A DNA stretch of 64,000 nucleotides from JAWPMT01 sp965229785 (GCA_965229785.1 CBDDJS010000001.1:4588001-4652000), one strand, 5' to 3'; numbered from the stretch's first letter, positions 28,501 to 38,900 are shown. Made by a program: numbers and translations. The notes: a model not told the origin generated them from the sequence alone.

Positions 28501-28926
28501 GGTTTTGTCACCTATCCTTTGAATGGTCTCGAAGCTGGAAAATATACAGCGACAATAAAACTTTGGGATACTTACAATAATTCTGCAACCCAGTCAGTTG
28601 AATTTATAGTTTCAGACGTACGCGGTATCAATATGGAAAATGTGTTTAATTATCCGAATCCTGCGAATGGAACTACAACGTTTAACTTTGAACACAACCG
28701 ACCGGGAGAAGAGCTTGAAATAACCATTGACATCTATGGCGTAGACGGTGCATTAAAAGAGACACTGTACCACGAAATAGATGACAGCCCAAACAGAATT
28801 GATTTTCTGACCTGGGATATTACGGCATCTGCTTTAGAGCAGGGCTTATATCTCTACAAAATAACGGTAAGGAGCACTTTAGATGGTGCGGTTGGCCAAC
28901 AAGTGAAACGACTTATTGTGAATTAG
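25540..28926 (+). CDS. porU: Type IX secretion system sortase PorU (C25 gingipain-like peptidase)
   Basis: The protein of about 1128 residues matches PorU in length and layout. A signal peptide (MIRSAFLLLFCLVFTQ) is followed by a beta-rich N-terminal half, then the C25 caspase-fold peptidase with the catalytic His in NYIGHGNEF (about residue 645) and Cys in TATCQFGRYDD (about residue 678). Ig-like and C-terminal beta domains end the protein (FNYPNPANGTTTFNFEH). PorU removes the sorting domain of T9SS cargo and transfers the protein to anionic lipopolysaccharide on the cell surface. The frame opens at a GTG at 25519 with ATGs at 25531 and 25540; the last best fits the signal peptide. porV follows 32 bp later, which confirms the call. 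Confidence 0.95.
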   Translation: MIRSAFLLLFCLVFTQTNGQSRTSVLAEGQWHKIAIVEDGVYKIDRDFISRLGIDPQSFDARTLKVYGNGGRMLPQANAAERAQDLLQNPTLGEGLEDGSFDAGDYLLFYGIGPHQLEIRNDQIIYENNVYSDSSFYFLTIGGEPAESITSQTATDGNFPIRDVYQELIAHEIDERNILKSGLNRGGSGREWYGEVYQRNVNTDRNYDFQVPGFTGKGKLLFASLSQSEVENSFSLAMNGSTLGDQSLSSITSAFDNEYADKGNNHADTFAIDVPATSDLTLNVLFNFVSGETSIARLNYFVIQAERDLALYDGQTHFSNGETTSGLQFEIGNMNTNSQVWDITDPHQPQLISTELSGDVAAFNFQGEADQQFVALQPELAPIPSYIGAVANQNIQGSGPWDAVIITHPRFWSQAQTLAEFHRTTDNLEVGVFNVFDVYNEFGSGSNDLTAIRDMIRYFYLNSPNLDYALLFGDCSYDFKDLLSNNTNLVPTYQSRNSIHPIFSFSSDDYFGFMEEEEGDWYEFSSGDHTLDIGIGRIPAKTTAEATDIVNKIIRYSTSERVLGNWKNTVTFVADDGDNNSHLNDGETSASILDEQATQILPRKIYLDAFEQELGASSETSPILTSEINQAISEGTFLVNYIGHGNEFQWMNEATLDTTFISGLTNRFRLPIFVTATCQFGRYDDPDFFSGSERLLLDPNGGAIALLTTTRPVFASSNRLVNEAFHENIFRRENGQYLRLGDIIRLTKNQSLRGPRNRNFALLGDPMLMLQYPDFLATIDEINGKNIINEMDTLSALEEITLSGSIRNLDSTLNDDFNGVVDILLLDAASRSRTLGQESIPTSYSVQENALYRGKASVTNGRFTTSFILTRNISYRFLEGKFSLYAVDEENSTDASGATNQIRLGGTSPTVRTDDDPPEIDLYLNNEQFVNGSVVESSSLLIARVFDSNGLNISENSINQNITLSLNDGEPIVINDFYTADVDDFQNGFVTYPLNGLEAGKYTATIKLWDTYNNSATQSVEFIVSDVRGINMENVFNYPNPANGTTTFNFEHNRPGEELEITIDIYGVDGALKETLYHEIDDSPNRIDFLTWDITASALEQGLYLYKITVRSTLDGAVGQQVKRLIVN

Positions 28927-28958
28927 ATTACTTTTGCTAACCTGAAAAAAGACTAGCT

Positions 28959-30161
28959 ATGAGGAGCTTTTTTAAGATCATGATACTAACACTCGTCCCA
29001 GGGTTCGCTTTTGCCCAGGGAAGTCAGGTACGTATCAATGAGCTTGGAGGTCAATCCAACCCCATCACTGTGGCCGTACCTTTCATCAGTTTTGCCCCGG
29101 ATAGCCGTGGTGCAGCGATGGGAGACGTAGGCGTAGCCACTTCACCAGATGCCTATAGCGTCCACTGGAATAACGCTAAACTGGCCTTTATCGACTATGA
29201 TATGGGTTTTTCATTTTCCTATTCTCCCTGGTTAGGAAACATTGTGGACGATATGTCTCTGAATTATCTGACCTTCTACAAAAAGATCAACAGAGACCAG
29301 ACGTTTGGTGCTTCTTTAAGATATTTTGATCTGGGTGAAATCCAGCTAACTGACCTTAATGGCGATGCCCTGGGCATTGAAAACCCGAGGGAAGCGGCAA
29401 TAGATGTCACCTACGCCAGAAAATTGAGTGAGAATCTGAGCCTTGGCGCAACAGGTAGATTCATTTGGTCCAATTTGTCTGGCAATATAACAGGCGCACC
29501 AGACGTACGCCCCGGAACCAGCCTTGCCGTGGATGTCGGGCTTTACTACACGCAGCCTCTTTCTCTTCCCGGTATCGAATCAGATCTATCATTAGGCGCT
29601 CACATCTCAAATATTGGCCAAAAGATCACTTATACCAGTGAGAATAATGAAGATTTTATTCCTGCCAACTTAAGACTGGGTGCGGCTTGGACCGGTAAAC
29701 TTGATCCTTATAATTCGATCACACTTGCCTTTGACGTGAATAAACTGATGGTACCCACACCACCCCGATACGAAGTGGATGATGATGGAGAATTTATTCG
29801 AGATCTCAATGGCAACCTTCAAATCGATGAAGGTGAAGATCCTAACAGACCATTGATTAGCGGCACTTTCGGTTCATTCTCTGATGCTCCGGGTGGGTTC
29901 AGTGAGGAATTGAAAGAGTTTAGCCTCTCATTTGGGGCAGAGTACCAATATCAGGAACTTTTCTTCGCCAGAGTGGGCTATTTCTCTGAGCATGTCGACA
30001 AAGGTGACCGCAAATATTTCACTGCTGGCCTTGGATTTCGCTACCAGGTATTTGGATTGGATTTCTCTTATTTGATCCCTCAGGAGCAAAATCATCCATT
30101 AGGGGATACACTTAGGTTATCTTTCATCTTTAGCTTCAATAAAGAGGACGAACCGCGGTAG
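28959..30161 (+). CDS. porV: Type IX secretion system outer-membrane protein PorV (LptO)
   Basis: The 400-residue protein has a signal peptide ending near AFAQG and the PorV signature FISFAPDSRGAAMGDVGVAT just after it, followed by a FadL-like 14-strand barrel. PorV carries secreted proteins from the T9SS translocon to the PorU sortase in the outer membrane, so its place right after porU is functional. Its TAG stop overlaps the GTG start of the next gene by one base, which suggests coupled translation with the M16-like protein. Confidence 0.95.
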   Translation: MRSFFKIMILTLVPGFAFAQGSQVRINELGGQSNPITVAVPFISFAPDSRGAAMGDVGVATSPDAYSVHWNNAKLAFIDYDMGFSFSYSPWLGNIVDDMSLNYLTFYKKINRDQTFGASLRYFDLGEIQLTDLNGDALGIENPREAAIDVTYARKLSENLSLGATGRFIWSNLSGNITGAPDVRPGTSLAVDVGLYYTQPLSLPGIESDLSLGAHISNIGQKITYTSENNEDFIPANLRLGAAWTGKLDPYNSITLAFDVNKLMVPTPPRYEVDDDGEFIRDLNGNLQIDEGEDPNRPLISGTFGSFSDAPGGFSEELKEFSLSFGAEYQYQELFFARVGYFSEHVDKGDRKYFTAGLGFRYQVFGLDFSYLIPQEQNHPLGDTLRLSFIFSFNKEDEPR

Positions 30162-31411
30162 TGCTTGACAGAACGGTAGCGCCACCTGCGCAATCCATAT
30201 CCGATATTAACATTCCGTTTCCCCAGCTTACAACTTTGGGGAACGGTTATCCTGCATTACTGGTCCCGGAAAAGAACTTCCCAGTTATTTCATTTGAACT
30301 GATCTTGTCCAGTGGTAAGTGGTATGAGCAACATCCCGGCACTTCCTACTATGCGGCGAAGATGATCGCAGAAGGTACATCCGGATTAACCGCTGAAGAA
30401 ATTTCATTGAAGTTTGAATCTACCGGGAGTTTTTTGGAGATCGTACCTAGTACGGATTGGGTACTTTTCAAACTACATACCCTTAAAAAGTTCTTCGATA
30501 AGTCTTTAAGACTGTTGTTCGACCTGATCCGCGAAGCGTCCTTTCCGGAGGATCGTTATGAAAGGCTCAGTTTATTGCGTGAACAAAGTATACGTAATCA
30601 ACTTTCTAAAAACAGCCAGTTCGCCAACTTGAAAATTGGTCAACAGATCTTCGGGGAAATTCATCCATATGGTCGGCAACTCATGCCCGAAATGGCCACG
30701 AAAGTCCCATTGGAACAGGTACGCGATTTTTATAGCTCTCAGCTTTTCCATGAACCAAAACTTACCCTTGTTGGAGATTTTGAAGACCACTTGAATTTGG
30801 TTGATGAGCTTGCCAGACAATTACCGGCAAGTCAATATCACCCTGTTTCATTCTCTCCCAAAGCCGGTGATCACGTATTTCAGTTAGAACGAGACAACAG
30901 TACGCAGGCATCTATTCGGATTGGAGCTACTTGTATTGGCAAGGTCCATGAGGATGTACACGGTTTCACCATCGTTAAAATGATGTTGGGCGGATTTTTT
31001 GGAAGCAGATTAATGAAAAACCTGCGTGAAGAAAAGGGCCTTACCTATGGCGTGCATGCCCAAATCGTACATCAGGAGAATGCCTCTTACTGGGTTATCG
31101 GATCAGAGGTAAAAAAGGACGATGTAAAAACGGCCATCGCTGAAATTGAAAAGGAAATAGCCCGTATTCAGGATACCATGCCTTCCGATGAGGAATTGAC
31201 TTTGGTCAAGAATTACGCCCGCGGAAAACTATTGTCTTCATTTGATTCCAGTTCTTCCATCGCGTCCTTACACAGGCCACAATTCACCGCGGGGCTGCCA
31301 CTCACCTATCTGCATGATTATTTAAAGGAATTGAATAACATTACACCGTCAGACATTAAGCAGCTGGCTATCAAACATCTGAACCCTACACATCAGGTCA
31401 TTATTGCCTGA
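30161..31411 (+). CDS. M16 (pitrilysin/insulinase)-fold protein lacking the zinc site
   Basis: The 416-residue protein has the two-lobed M16 pattern: an N-terminal LGNGYPALLVPEKNFPVISF segment and the C-terminal FFGSRLMKNLREEKGLTYGV with the R/Y signature of the family. Where active M16 peptidases have HxxEH inside a GT-x-HFLEHM-x-x-x-GT context, this protein reads GTSYYAAKMIAEGT, so both His and the Glu are replaced (Y, A and K). It is therefore expected to be proteolytically inactive. It may partner another protein, as inactive M16 subunits do, but no active partner is in the window. There is no signal peptide. The start GTG overlaps the porV stop by one base. It converges on the WG-repeat gene with an 11-bp overlap. 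Confidence 0.85.
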   Translation: MLDRTVAPPAQSISDINIPFPQLTTLGNGYPALLVPEKNFPVISFELILSSGKWYEQHPGTSYYAAKMIAEGTSGLTAEEISLKFESTGSFLEIVPSTDWVLFKLHTLKKFFDKSLRLLFDLIREASFPEDRYERLSLLREQSIRNQLSKNSQFANLKIGQQIFGEIHPYGRQLMPEMATKVPLEQVRDFYSSQLFHEPKLTLVGDFEDHLNLVDELARQLPASQYHPVSFSPKAGDHVFQLERDNSTQASIRIGATCIGKVHEDVHGFTIVKMMLGGFFGSRLMKNLREEKGLTYGVHAQIVHQENASYWVIGSEVKKDDVKTAIAEIEKEIARIQDTMPSDEELTLVKNYARGKLLSSFDSSSSIASLHRPQFTAGLPLTYLHDYLKELNNITPSDIKQLAIKHLNPTHQVIIA

Positions 31412-33572
31412 CAGGCGACATGAACAAATAAGCATCTCCCGGGATAATCGCTTCATAATCAAATCCAACTTTGAGCTGTCCTGAGTGATTGTAAAGACCT
31501 TTCTTCCCATTTCTTTCAGCAATGATCAACCCATGCCCTATATCCTGCATTTCATCAAATGAGGGATATAGGATGATCTCCCCGTTAGTATTGGCCAGTC
31601 CTTTTCGTCCTTGTTGATCTTCAAGGATATAAGACCCTTCTTCTGTACGGATTATTGAGCGAAAAGACACTTCGAGTACTTCATTCCCCTCTTTATCTAT
31701 CAACCCATAGAAATCTCTGTGAACAATGGCTCTGCCATTCCTGAATGCACCGACATCCAGGTATTGCGGCTGCACGACCAATCTTTCATCCTGATCGATG
31801 AATCCCCATTTTCCGATCAATTTGATCGGTGCCATTTTTTCATTAAATCGACGTGCACTATCATATCGATTAGCAATTCGAATACGTCCCTTTTCATCTA
31901 AAAAACCATATAAACCGTCCTTCTTTACCAGGAAAAAGCCTTCCGAATAATCCAGAACTTGCTGAACAGCATCATCTAACCTCACCACGAAGGCTCCTAA
32001 ACCATCTTTAATGACTGCACCTTCAGGCCTGTGACCTACATAATAATCGCCCAGATGCCTTACCTGATCATATATAGGATCGAAAATGACCAATCCATCC
32101 CGGGTGATTAGCCCTTTACCTTCTTTGCCAAAAACTTCGATGGACTCATTTCCGGCTCTCAACTCATTTCGGGTAGTAAAAAGACTTTTTCCTCTAGAAG
32201 TCAATAGGGTTCGAAAGCCCCGGCCTTCCCCCACCAGAAGGTCACTGATTTTGTCAATCGAAAAATAGGTCGGCTGTACCAACCAGGTCCCAAACGCATT
32301 GATCACTCCCCAACTACCTACATATTTGGCGGGAAAGGAAGATTCAAAACCAACACCGATACTATCATAGACATGAGAGACGATCTGCTTGCCAGAGAAA
32401 TCAAGCAATCCCCACTGACCAGCACGCTTTACCGGAATGTATTGAGACTGGGAGGGCATTACAGCCTGCAAGGGGTAAGGGTTCATTTTCCGGCCGTAGA
32501 GATTGTAAATATCCCAGGTCTTGTCATTCAAACTAAAAAAATAGGATCCATCGAAATGAACTGAATCCCCTTGTAATATCTTTTTACCTGTAAAATCGAA
32601 AACGGCGAATTCATCCTCTGTTTTCGCAATTGCAAACCCTTTTTCAGCCTTGACCAACGCCAGTTGCCTGTTGGTCAGGATTTCCACCGAATCAGCATAA
32701 AATCGCTGGCCATCATTGATGGAAGCGACTAACAAATCTCCATAGCTGGAGATGCTATCAGCAGTAAGTTCCAATATAGGATTTAAAGACCAGTCAAGTA
32801 CCCGCCAAGTTTTTGCGGAAACAGGTCTGAGCTCACCATTTGAGGCAGCAATATCTTTGTAAACGGGCGGGTAAAGAAAGGCACTTGTTTCACTATTGAG
32901 CATACCTACTGCTCCATTTCGCCTCACCAGTACATAGTTCCCCTCTACTTCATATTCATCGACTTTTTCATCGGAAATCAACCTTCCCCGTCCATCATAA
33001 AAATACCAAAACCCGCTTATGTCCTGAGCCGCGAACATACGACCGATCTTTTCAATTCTGAGGTACTCCACTTCAAGCAATTGCTCAAACTGACCATCGA
33101 ATAATCCATAGGTCACCGCCCCATTGCTGTAATTACTCACTAAGAAGTAGTCTTCTAATGCTTTGATATCAAAATAGGCGTTCGAAAGCTGATGCCTACC
33201 CTTGTTGTCAATCAGGCCATACTGTAATTGATTGGACAATGAACCTTTGGCGCTAACAAGAAACAATCCTTCGGAAAACGGCGTGATGCTGTAGTAGATG
33301 GCAGGTGTCAATTTCTTTCCTTCCGCATTGATCAATCCCCATTTGCCGCCTTGTTTATATCCTAAAAATGAGCCAACGGGATGATCCTCTTCCGGGAACC
33401 AACCAAGCCCCTGGAATTTCGGATTGATTAAAATATCACCGTAAGCGCTTTTTAGTCCGAAACGACCCTTTTCCTGAAATACTTCATGCTCAGATTGGCC
33501 TTGAAGAAAAGATGAGCATAGTAAGAAAAAGATAATAAAAGTGAGATTGAGCCTGCTGATGTCTGCCTTCAT
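31401..33572 (-). CDS. Secreted WG-repeat protein
   Basis: The 723-residue protein starts with a signal peptide (FFLLCSSFLQG-Q) and then consists almost entirely of WG (KWG/x-G-x-x-D/N-x-x-G) beta repeats: GGKWGLINAEGKKLTPAIY, AGQWGLLDFSGKQIVSHVY, GSWGVINAFGTWLVQPTY, GKWGFIDQDERLVVQPQYL and others, at least ten units. Such proteins are common in Bacteroidota and their role is largely unknown; a protein-binding or structural surface role is usual to suggest. It lies alone, 70 bp downstream of hemA, and its 3' end overlaps that of the M16-like gene. Confidence 0.9.
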   Translation of the reverse strand: MKADISRLNLTFIIFFLLCSSFLQGQSEHEVFQEKGRFGLKSAYGDILINPKFQGLGWFPEEDHPVGSFLGYKQGGKWGLINAEGKKLTPAIYYSITPFSEGLFLVSAKGSLSNQLQYGLIDNKGRHQLSNAYFDIKALEDYFLVSNYSNGAVTYGLFDGQFEQLLEVEYLRIEKIGRMFAAQDISGFWYFYDGRGRLISDEKVDEYEVEGNYVLVRRNGAVGMLNSETSAFLYPPVYKDIAASNGELRPVSAKTWRVLDWSLNPILELTADSISSYGDLLVASINDGQRFYADSVEILTNRQLALVKAEKGFAIAKTEDEFAVFDFTGKKILQGDSVHFDGSYFFSLNDKTWDIYNLYGRKMNPYPLQAVMPSQSQYIPVKRAGQWGLLDFSGKQIVSHVYDSIGVGFESSFPAKYVGSWGVINAFGTWLVQPTYFSIDKISDLLVGEGRGFRTLLTSRGKSLFTTRNELRAGNESIEVFGKEGKGLITRDGLVIFDPIYDQVRHLGDYYVGHRPEGAVIKDGLGAFVVRLDDAVQQVLDYSEGFFLVKKDGLYGFLDEKGRIRIANRYDSARRFNEKMAPIKLIGKWGFIDQDERLVVQPQYLDVGAFRNGRAIVHRDFYGLIDKEGNEVLEVSFRSIIRTEEGSYILEDQQGRKGLANTNGEIILYPSFDEMQDIGHGLIIAERNGKKGLYNHSGQLKVGFDYEAIIPGDAYLFMSPVRQ

Positions 33573-33642
33573 TAAAAATCTGAGCCAAATTTAATCAGGC
33601 ACGCACAGGACGAACCGTATTTTTTACGAATGGGAATAAATA

Positions 33643-34905
33643 TCAGGAATTCGTTACCTCTTCCTGCTCCAGATTGAAGAGGTCGTTAAGGCTTTCTACC
33701 AAGGCGTCTGCTTCACCTCTCTTACATGCGGCTTTCAATTGCAGCACAGGTAATCGCATCACTTTTTGAATGATTCCTTTTGTCGCAGAATCTAATAGCT
33801 TCAATTCAGACTCAGAAGCCTTCTTCATGTATTTTGCGATCTCTTTCTGACGAATTTCCTCCAGGGCATTCTTCAGTTTTTGGATGGTGGGCGACACCTC
33901 CATTTCCTGTGCCCAATTATGGAACTCATTGACAGAATCAGCTAAGATACGCTCCACAGAAGGAATGGCATTTTGTCGTTCCTGTAACGTTTGTGTTGTT
34001 TTTTCTTCAATCAGATCAACATTGTAGAGCAAGACATGCGGAAGTTCTTCCACCTCGGGCTCCACGCTTCGAGGAACAGACAAGTCAATTACCAGTTTTT
34101 GACCGGATAACTCACTGCCTAAATGCCCTTTGGTAATAATAGGCTCATCTACCGCAACTGTAGAGATAATGGCATCAAAATCATTTACGTTATTTAACGC
34201 CTCCTCCAGCGAAATAGCCTGATAACCTAGCCTTGAGGCCAGGGTCTCCGCTTTAGAATGGGTTCTATTCGCAAGGAAAACTTCTGCATCCACTCCTTCA
34301 AGGTTCTCAGCAATGTTTTCGCCAATCTCGCCCAATCCCAGTACTAATACCTTAGGCGCTTCAAAGTTGGGGATCACCTGTTTGACCAACTCTACTGCAG
34401 CATATGATGTTGAGGCTGTTCCATCCCTAAATGCGGTTTCCTGTACAACTCGCTTATTTGCATAGAAAATGGAGTGCATCAGTCGATGAAGAAAAGGACC
34501 GGCCATTTCTTCGTCTGCAGCATATTGATACGCTTTTTTGACCTGATTTGAGATCTGAATATCACCCAACACTTTGGATTCCAGACCAAGGGATACCCGA
34601 TACAATTGATCAATGGCTTCCGCTTCAGAAAAAGATTTGAAATGCGTTCTAAAACCTTCAAAGCGGGATAAATCTTTTTCTAAACTCAACAAGGAAAGAA
34701 TGTCTTCATCCCTATTTTGCTCAGCACTGTAATAGATTTCAGTGCGATTACAAGTAGATATAATGATCGCCTCGCTAAGTCCAAGCGTTTCACTAAGACG
34801 CTTCAAAAACTTGCGATTGGACTCTTCTTCGAGTGTTACTTGCTCCCTTAATTCAACAGGAGCAGACTTGTAAGAAATACCTAAAGCGCGGAAAGTTTGA
34901 TGCAT
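33643..34905 (-). CDS. hemA: Glutamyl-tRNA reductase
   Basis: The 420-residue protein has the catalytic Cys52 in ISTCNRTEIYYS, the N-terminal family start ALGISYKSAPVELRE, the NADPH-binding LGLGEIGENIAENL (about residues 191-204), and the LIDLS-like LVIDLSVPRSVEPEV stretch. The helical dimerisation domain follows at the C-terminus. It reduces glutamyl-tRNA to glutamate-1-semialdehyde, the first committed step of C5 haem synthesis. No other haem gene is adjacent. It is divergent from the helix-hairpin-helix gene with a 129-bp gap that should hold both promoters. Confidence 0.95.
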   Translation of the reverse strand: MHQTFRALGISYKSAPVELREQVTLEEESNRKFLKRLSETLGLSEAIIISTCNRTEIYYSAEQNRDEDILSLLSLEKDLSRFEGFRTHFKSFSEAEAIDQLYRVSLGLESKVLGDIQISNQVKKAYQYAADEEMAGPFLHRLMHSIFYANKRVVQETAFRDGTASTSYAAVELVKQVIPNFEAPKVLVLGLGEIGENIAENLEGVDAEVFLANRTHSKAETLASRLGYQAISLEEALNNVNDFDAIISTVAVDEPIITKGHLGSELSGQKLVIDLSVPRSVEPEVEELPHVLLYNVDLIEEKTTQTLQERQNAIPSVERILADSVNEFHNWAQEMEVSPTIQKLKNALEEIRQKEIAKYMKKASESELKLLDSATKGIIQKVMRLPVLQLKAACKRGEADALVESLNDLFNLEQEEVTNS

Positions 34906-35034
34906 TTCAATTAGAACGTCTGCAAAATTAAAAAATTCAATGTTTTAATGCCACGATAGTTTCCCAGTATTCTTCTCCCTTGACGGCAATTTTTCCATTT
35001 TGGTTGCCTGACCTATATTTAAGCCGACAACTAC

Positions 35035-35961
35035 ATGAAACGCTTTAGGGTATACATCATTAATCTGATTGGGTTTAACAAAACAGAAGCTCAAGCAACG
35101 ATCATACTTCTCGGTATCGTTCTTATGGGCGCCATTATGCCCAGGGCATATGTGCGATACTCTCACAAACCTGTATCCACCACGAAGCAGGATCAGCAGT
35201 TACTCAGCGAATGGCTCGTGGAAATAGACAACAGCCTGAAGAAGAAAGAGATTCCTAAAACTAAAAAGAAAACTGCTCCGAAGTTTGAACCATTCCGCTT
35301 TGACCCTAATCTTGCTTCTGATTCCGATCTGCAGAAATTAGGATTTAAACCTTACATCGCCTCAAGGATCATTAAATATCGGGAGGCAGGAGGAAATTTC
35401 AGGACCACAAAAGATCTTCAGAAAATCTTTGGCATTGATTCTCTGCTGGTAGAAAAACTGATTCCTTATATATCCATTACGCCTCCTCGAAAGAATGAAA
35501 CACTTGCCTATACCAAAACGGCAAAGGAGGAAAAAACTGATCCGACCAATAAACCACCAAAACTTTGGATGGATCTGAATATGGCTTCGGATGAAGAATT
35601 GCAAAAAATCCGTGGTATTGGTCCTTTTTATGCCAAAAACATCCTGAATTATCGTCAAAAACTCGGCGGCTTCTACTCCATGACACAACTGAATGAAGTC
35701 TACCGAATGACTCCATCGGTATTGAACTTGCTCAAAGACCACACTTTTATCGGTGCACCAACTCAGAAATTACCAATCAATTCTGAAGCTTTAAAAGATT
35801 TGGCCGAACACCCCTACATCACATGGAATCAGGCAAAAGTGATTGTAAACTATCGTAAACAGCATGGCACGTTCACAGATGCAGAGGAGCTCCTCAATAT
35901 AAAGATCATCGACGATAGTCTTTATCAGAAAATATCTCCCTATATTTCTGTGGAACCATAG
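35035..35961 (+). CDS. Helix-hairpin-helix (ComEA-like) protein with N-terminal membrane anchor
   Basis: The 308-residue protein has one hydrophobic segment near the N-terminus (ATIILLGIVLMGAIMP), then a basic linker and three helix-hairpin-helix modules at about residues 95-140, 185-230 and 250-305. Their core reads LGFKPYIASRIIKYREAGG, IRGIGPFYAKNILNYRQKL and HPYITWNQAKVIVNYRKQHG. These repeats bind DNA non-specifically in ComEA and in DNA-repair proteins. A membrane-bound, outward-facing ComEA-like DNA receptor is possible but topology cannot be proven here. The helicase gene follows after only 7 bp, which suggests cotranscription. Confidence 0.9.
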   Translation: MKRFRVYIINLIGFNKTEAQATIILLGIVLMGAIMPRAYVRYSHKPVSTTKQDQQLLSEWLVEIDNSLKKKEIPKTKKKTAPKFEPFRFDPNLASDSDLQKLGFKPYIASRIIKYREAGGNFRTTKDLQKIFGIDSLLVEKLIPYISITPPRKNETLAYTKTAKEEKTDPTNKPPKLWMDLNMASDEELQKIRGIGPFYAKNILNYRQKLGGFYSMTQLNEVYRMTPSVLNLLKDHTFIGAPTQKLPINSEALKDLAEHPYITWNQAKVIVNYRKQHGTFTDAEELLNIKIIDDSLYQKISPYISVEP

Positions 35962-35968
35962 CTGCTTC

Positions 35969-38900
35969 ATGCATCAAATTCTCCAATCCTACCTAAGGCG
36001 ACTGACCAATCTTTCCGGGAGCAATCGATCCTTGCTTTTGATGAGACTGGTTTCCGAGCAATGCATCGATCTGCATGATTACAATTTCGTACTGAATGAA
36101 CCCAGCTTCGAAATCCTCAGGAAACTCATTTCTCATGACAACACCATTGACCTTACCCAGGAAATTGATAGCAGAGACGCAGACGCCAATCGCCATGGGA
36201 AAAGGCTGAAAAAACTCGAAAGAATCGACAAATTCATCTTTGAAGAACGAGGCGCTAAAGACCTGTACATCGGCTGGCCCTTTGTCCGTGGTAAATTTTC
36301 CGATGACACACTGGTTCGGGGACCGCTTTTATTTTTCCCCATTGAACTGATCAACAAAAACAACCTATGGTCACTGAAACTAAGAAAAGACGTCAATATC
36401 ACCTTCAATAAATCCTTCTTATTAGCCTACTCCTTCTTCAATCAAACCCCTTTAGATGAGGAGCTACTTGAAACAACTTTCAATGATTTTGATCGGGATT
36501 CCACGGTATTCAGAACCCAGCTATACGAACTACTCAAAAACAGTAACCTGGAGATCAATTTCAATCAGGACAATTTCATCGATGAACTCAAATCATTTAA
36601 AGACTTCAAACGGTCAGATTATGAAGCACAGGAAAAGACCGGGAGCTTAAAACTCTTTCCAGAAGCCGTATTGGGCATCTTCCCGCAAGCCGGATCCTAT
36701 TTGGTCCCGGATTACATCAACCTGATCGAAAATGAAAAAATCAAGGACCTGGAAGATTTCTTTTTCCAGCGTCAGCGGGAAGACCTGGAAGATGAAGGAG
36801 ACACCCGATTCTCTGACCGGTTATTAGAAGAAAATACGTTCACCCCGTTCGAACTGGATGCTTATCAGGAAAGAGCTCTGGGTCTGATCAAAAAGGGGAA
36901 TTCAATGATCGTGCAAGGACCACCCGGCACGGGCAAGTCACAACTGATCTCCAATCTTATATGTGACTACATCGCCCGAGGCAAGAACATTTTACTGGTC
37001 TGTCAAAAGAAGGCGGCGTTGGATGTGGTGTATGAACGCCTCAAAAGTAAAGACCTGCACAATTCCATCGGCCTGGTCCATGACTTTAAAAATGACCGGA
37101 AAGATATCTTTCATCAGATCGCTACACAGATCGATCGAATTGACGAGTACAAGCAAAAAAATAACAGCCTTGATGCGATCCAACTGGAAAGGTCGTTTCA
37201 ACAGGCAAGTCGGAAAATTGACCAAAGTGTAGAGGAGTTAGAAGAATTTAAAACCATGCTCTTCGATGAATCGGAGTGCGGAAAATCCATCAAAGAACTG
37301 TATCTCAGTTCAGACCCCACTACCCTGGCCATTCCCCTCAACCAGGAATATCGATCGTTCCATTACCATGAAGTCGAGGCATTCAAGGATCGGTTATCTC
37401 GATACCTGAGGTATTATAGGGAATTCGAGGGCAAGAAGCACTTCTGGATTGGAGGAAAATCCTTCGCTCAACATTCGGTGAGCGATTTGGTCAATATCCG
37501 CAATACGGTTACTGAAGTAATCAAGTATTCCGAAGAAATTGAGCAAAAAGCACATGACATCATTCACAAACCTGTGGACTTTGAATCCGCTCAGTTACTG
37601 GCAGATAAACCAGAGGAACTTGAACGACTGATCTCAAACCTGGACAATGAACGGGCTTACCGTTATTTTCAGCACATCGTAACCGAAGCGCCTATTTCTA
37701 AATCTGAATGGCTGGCGGAAGAGGAGCGAAGAATGATGCAGTGCTTTAAGGGTTACGGCCCTGAGAGTTCACTGAAGGCTGAGAAATTGGGAAAGTTTCA
37801 GGAAGCCTTGGAACATGCCATCAACGCACGCAAGGGGGTCTTGAGCTGGCTTCGATGGAAACTCTTCTCCGCTGATAGAAATTTCATTCGTCAGGTCTTA
37901 CATGCCAACGAATTGAAAGCCAATCGCGAAGGATTTCAGGTTTTGCTGGATAAAATCGATAATCGCCTCAACTACGAACATGTACTATCTGAATTGACGC
38001 AAGTCAAGTGGTTGAGTGATTTCCCTACCAGTCTGAAGAAGACGGAAACACAGAACTGGTTTTTCTATCAAAAACTGGCGTTGAATACCTACGAGCTGCT
38101 AGACCAATTGCGACCACTGGAATCACTCATTCCTTTTCATAAAAATGACCGAAAATCGCAATTAGAAACCCTGAGTCAATTGCAATCCCTGGTGAAAGAA
38201 ATTCCAGTAGCCAGGGCCCGATGGGGAAGCTATCTGTCTGAACAGCAAATCAGATCGCTGACCTTAAAAAAGATTTCCCCAGATGAAGCAGTAAAGTCCC
38301 TCAATAAGGATTTCGATAAAATCTACGACTACCATGGACTAAGAGATGGTTTCACTCAGGTGGAGACCAAGATCATTGAAGACCTGTTGGAAGCTTCGCA
38401 GGATGATCTCAATCCCGAGACGATCATGGTGATTTTCAATAACAGCCTGGCTCTGGCGTGGATTGACCACATAGAAACCAAATATCCGATCCTTCGTGCC
38501 GTTTCTTCCCATCACCTGGAAACACTTGAGAAGACGCTGAAAGATGCTGTAGAAGATAAGAAGCAGGTAAGTTCAGACATTTTGCTACTAAAATCCCGGG
38601 AACGCACCTACGAGGATCTGGAATATAATCGGCTCAATAACCTGGTCACTTATCGCGACCTTTACCACCAGGTAACTAAAAAACGCCGTATATGGCCCAT
38701 CAGACGTGTAGTTACCAATTTCAGTGAAGAGTTGTTCAAACTACTACCATGTTGGATGGCTTCACCTGAATCTGCCTCAGCGATCTTTCCAATGCAGGAG
38801 ATGTTCGATCTGGTAATCTTCGATGAAGCCTCTCAGTGCTTTGCAGAAAAAGCCATTCCTGCACTTTATCGAGGGAAACAGGTCGTTATAGCAGGAGATA

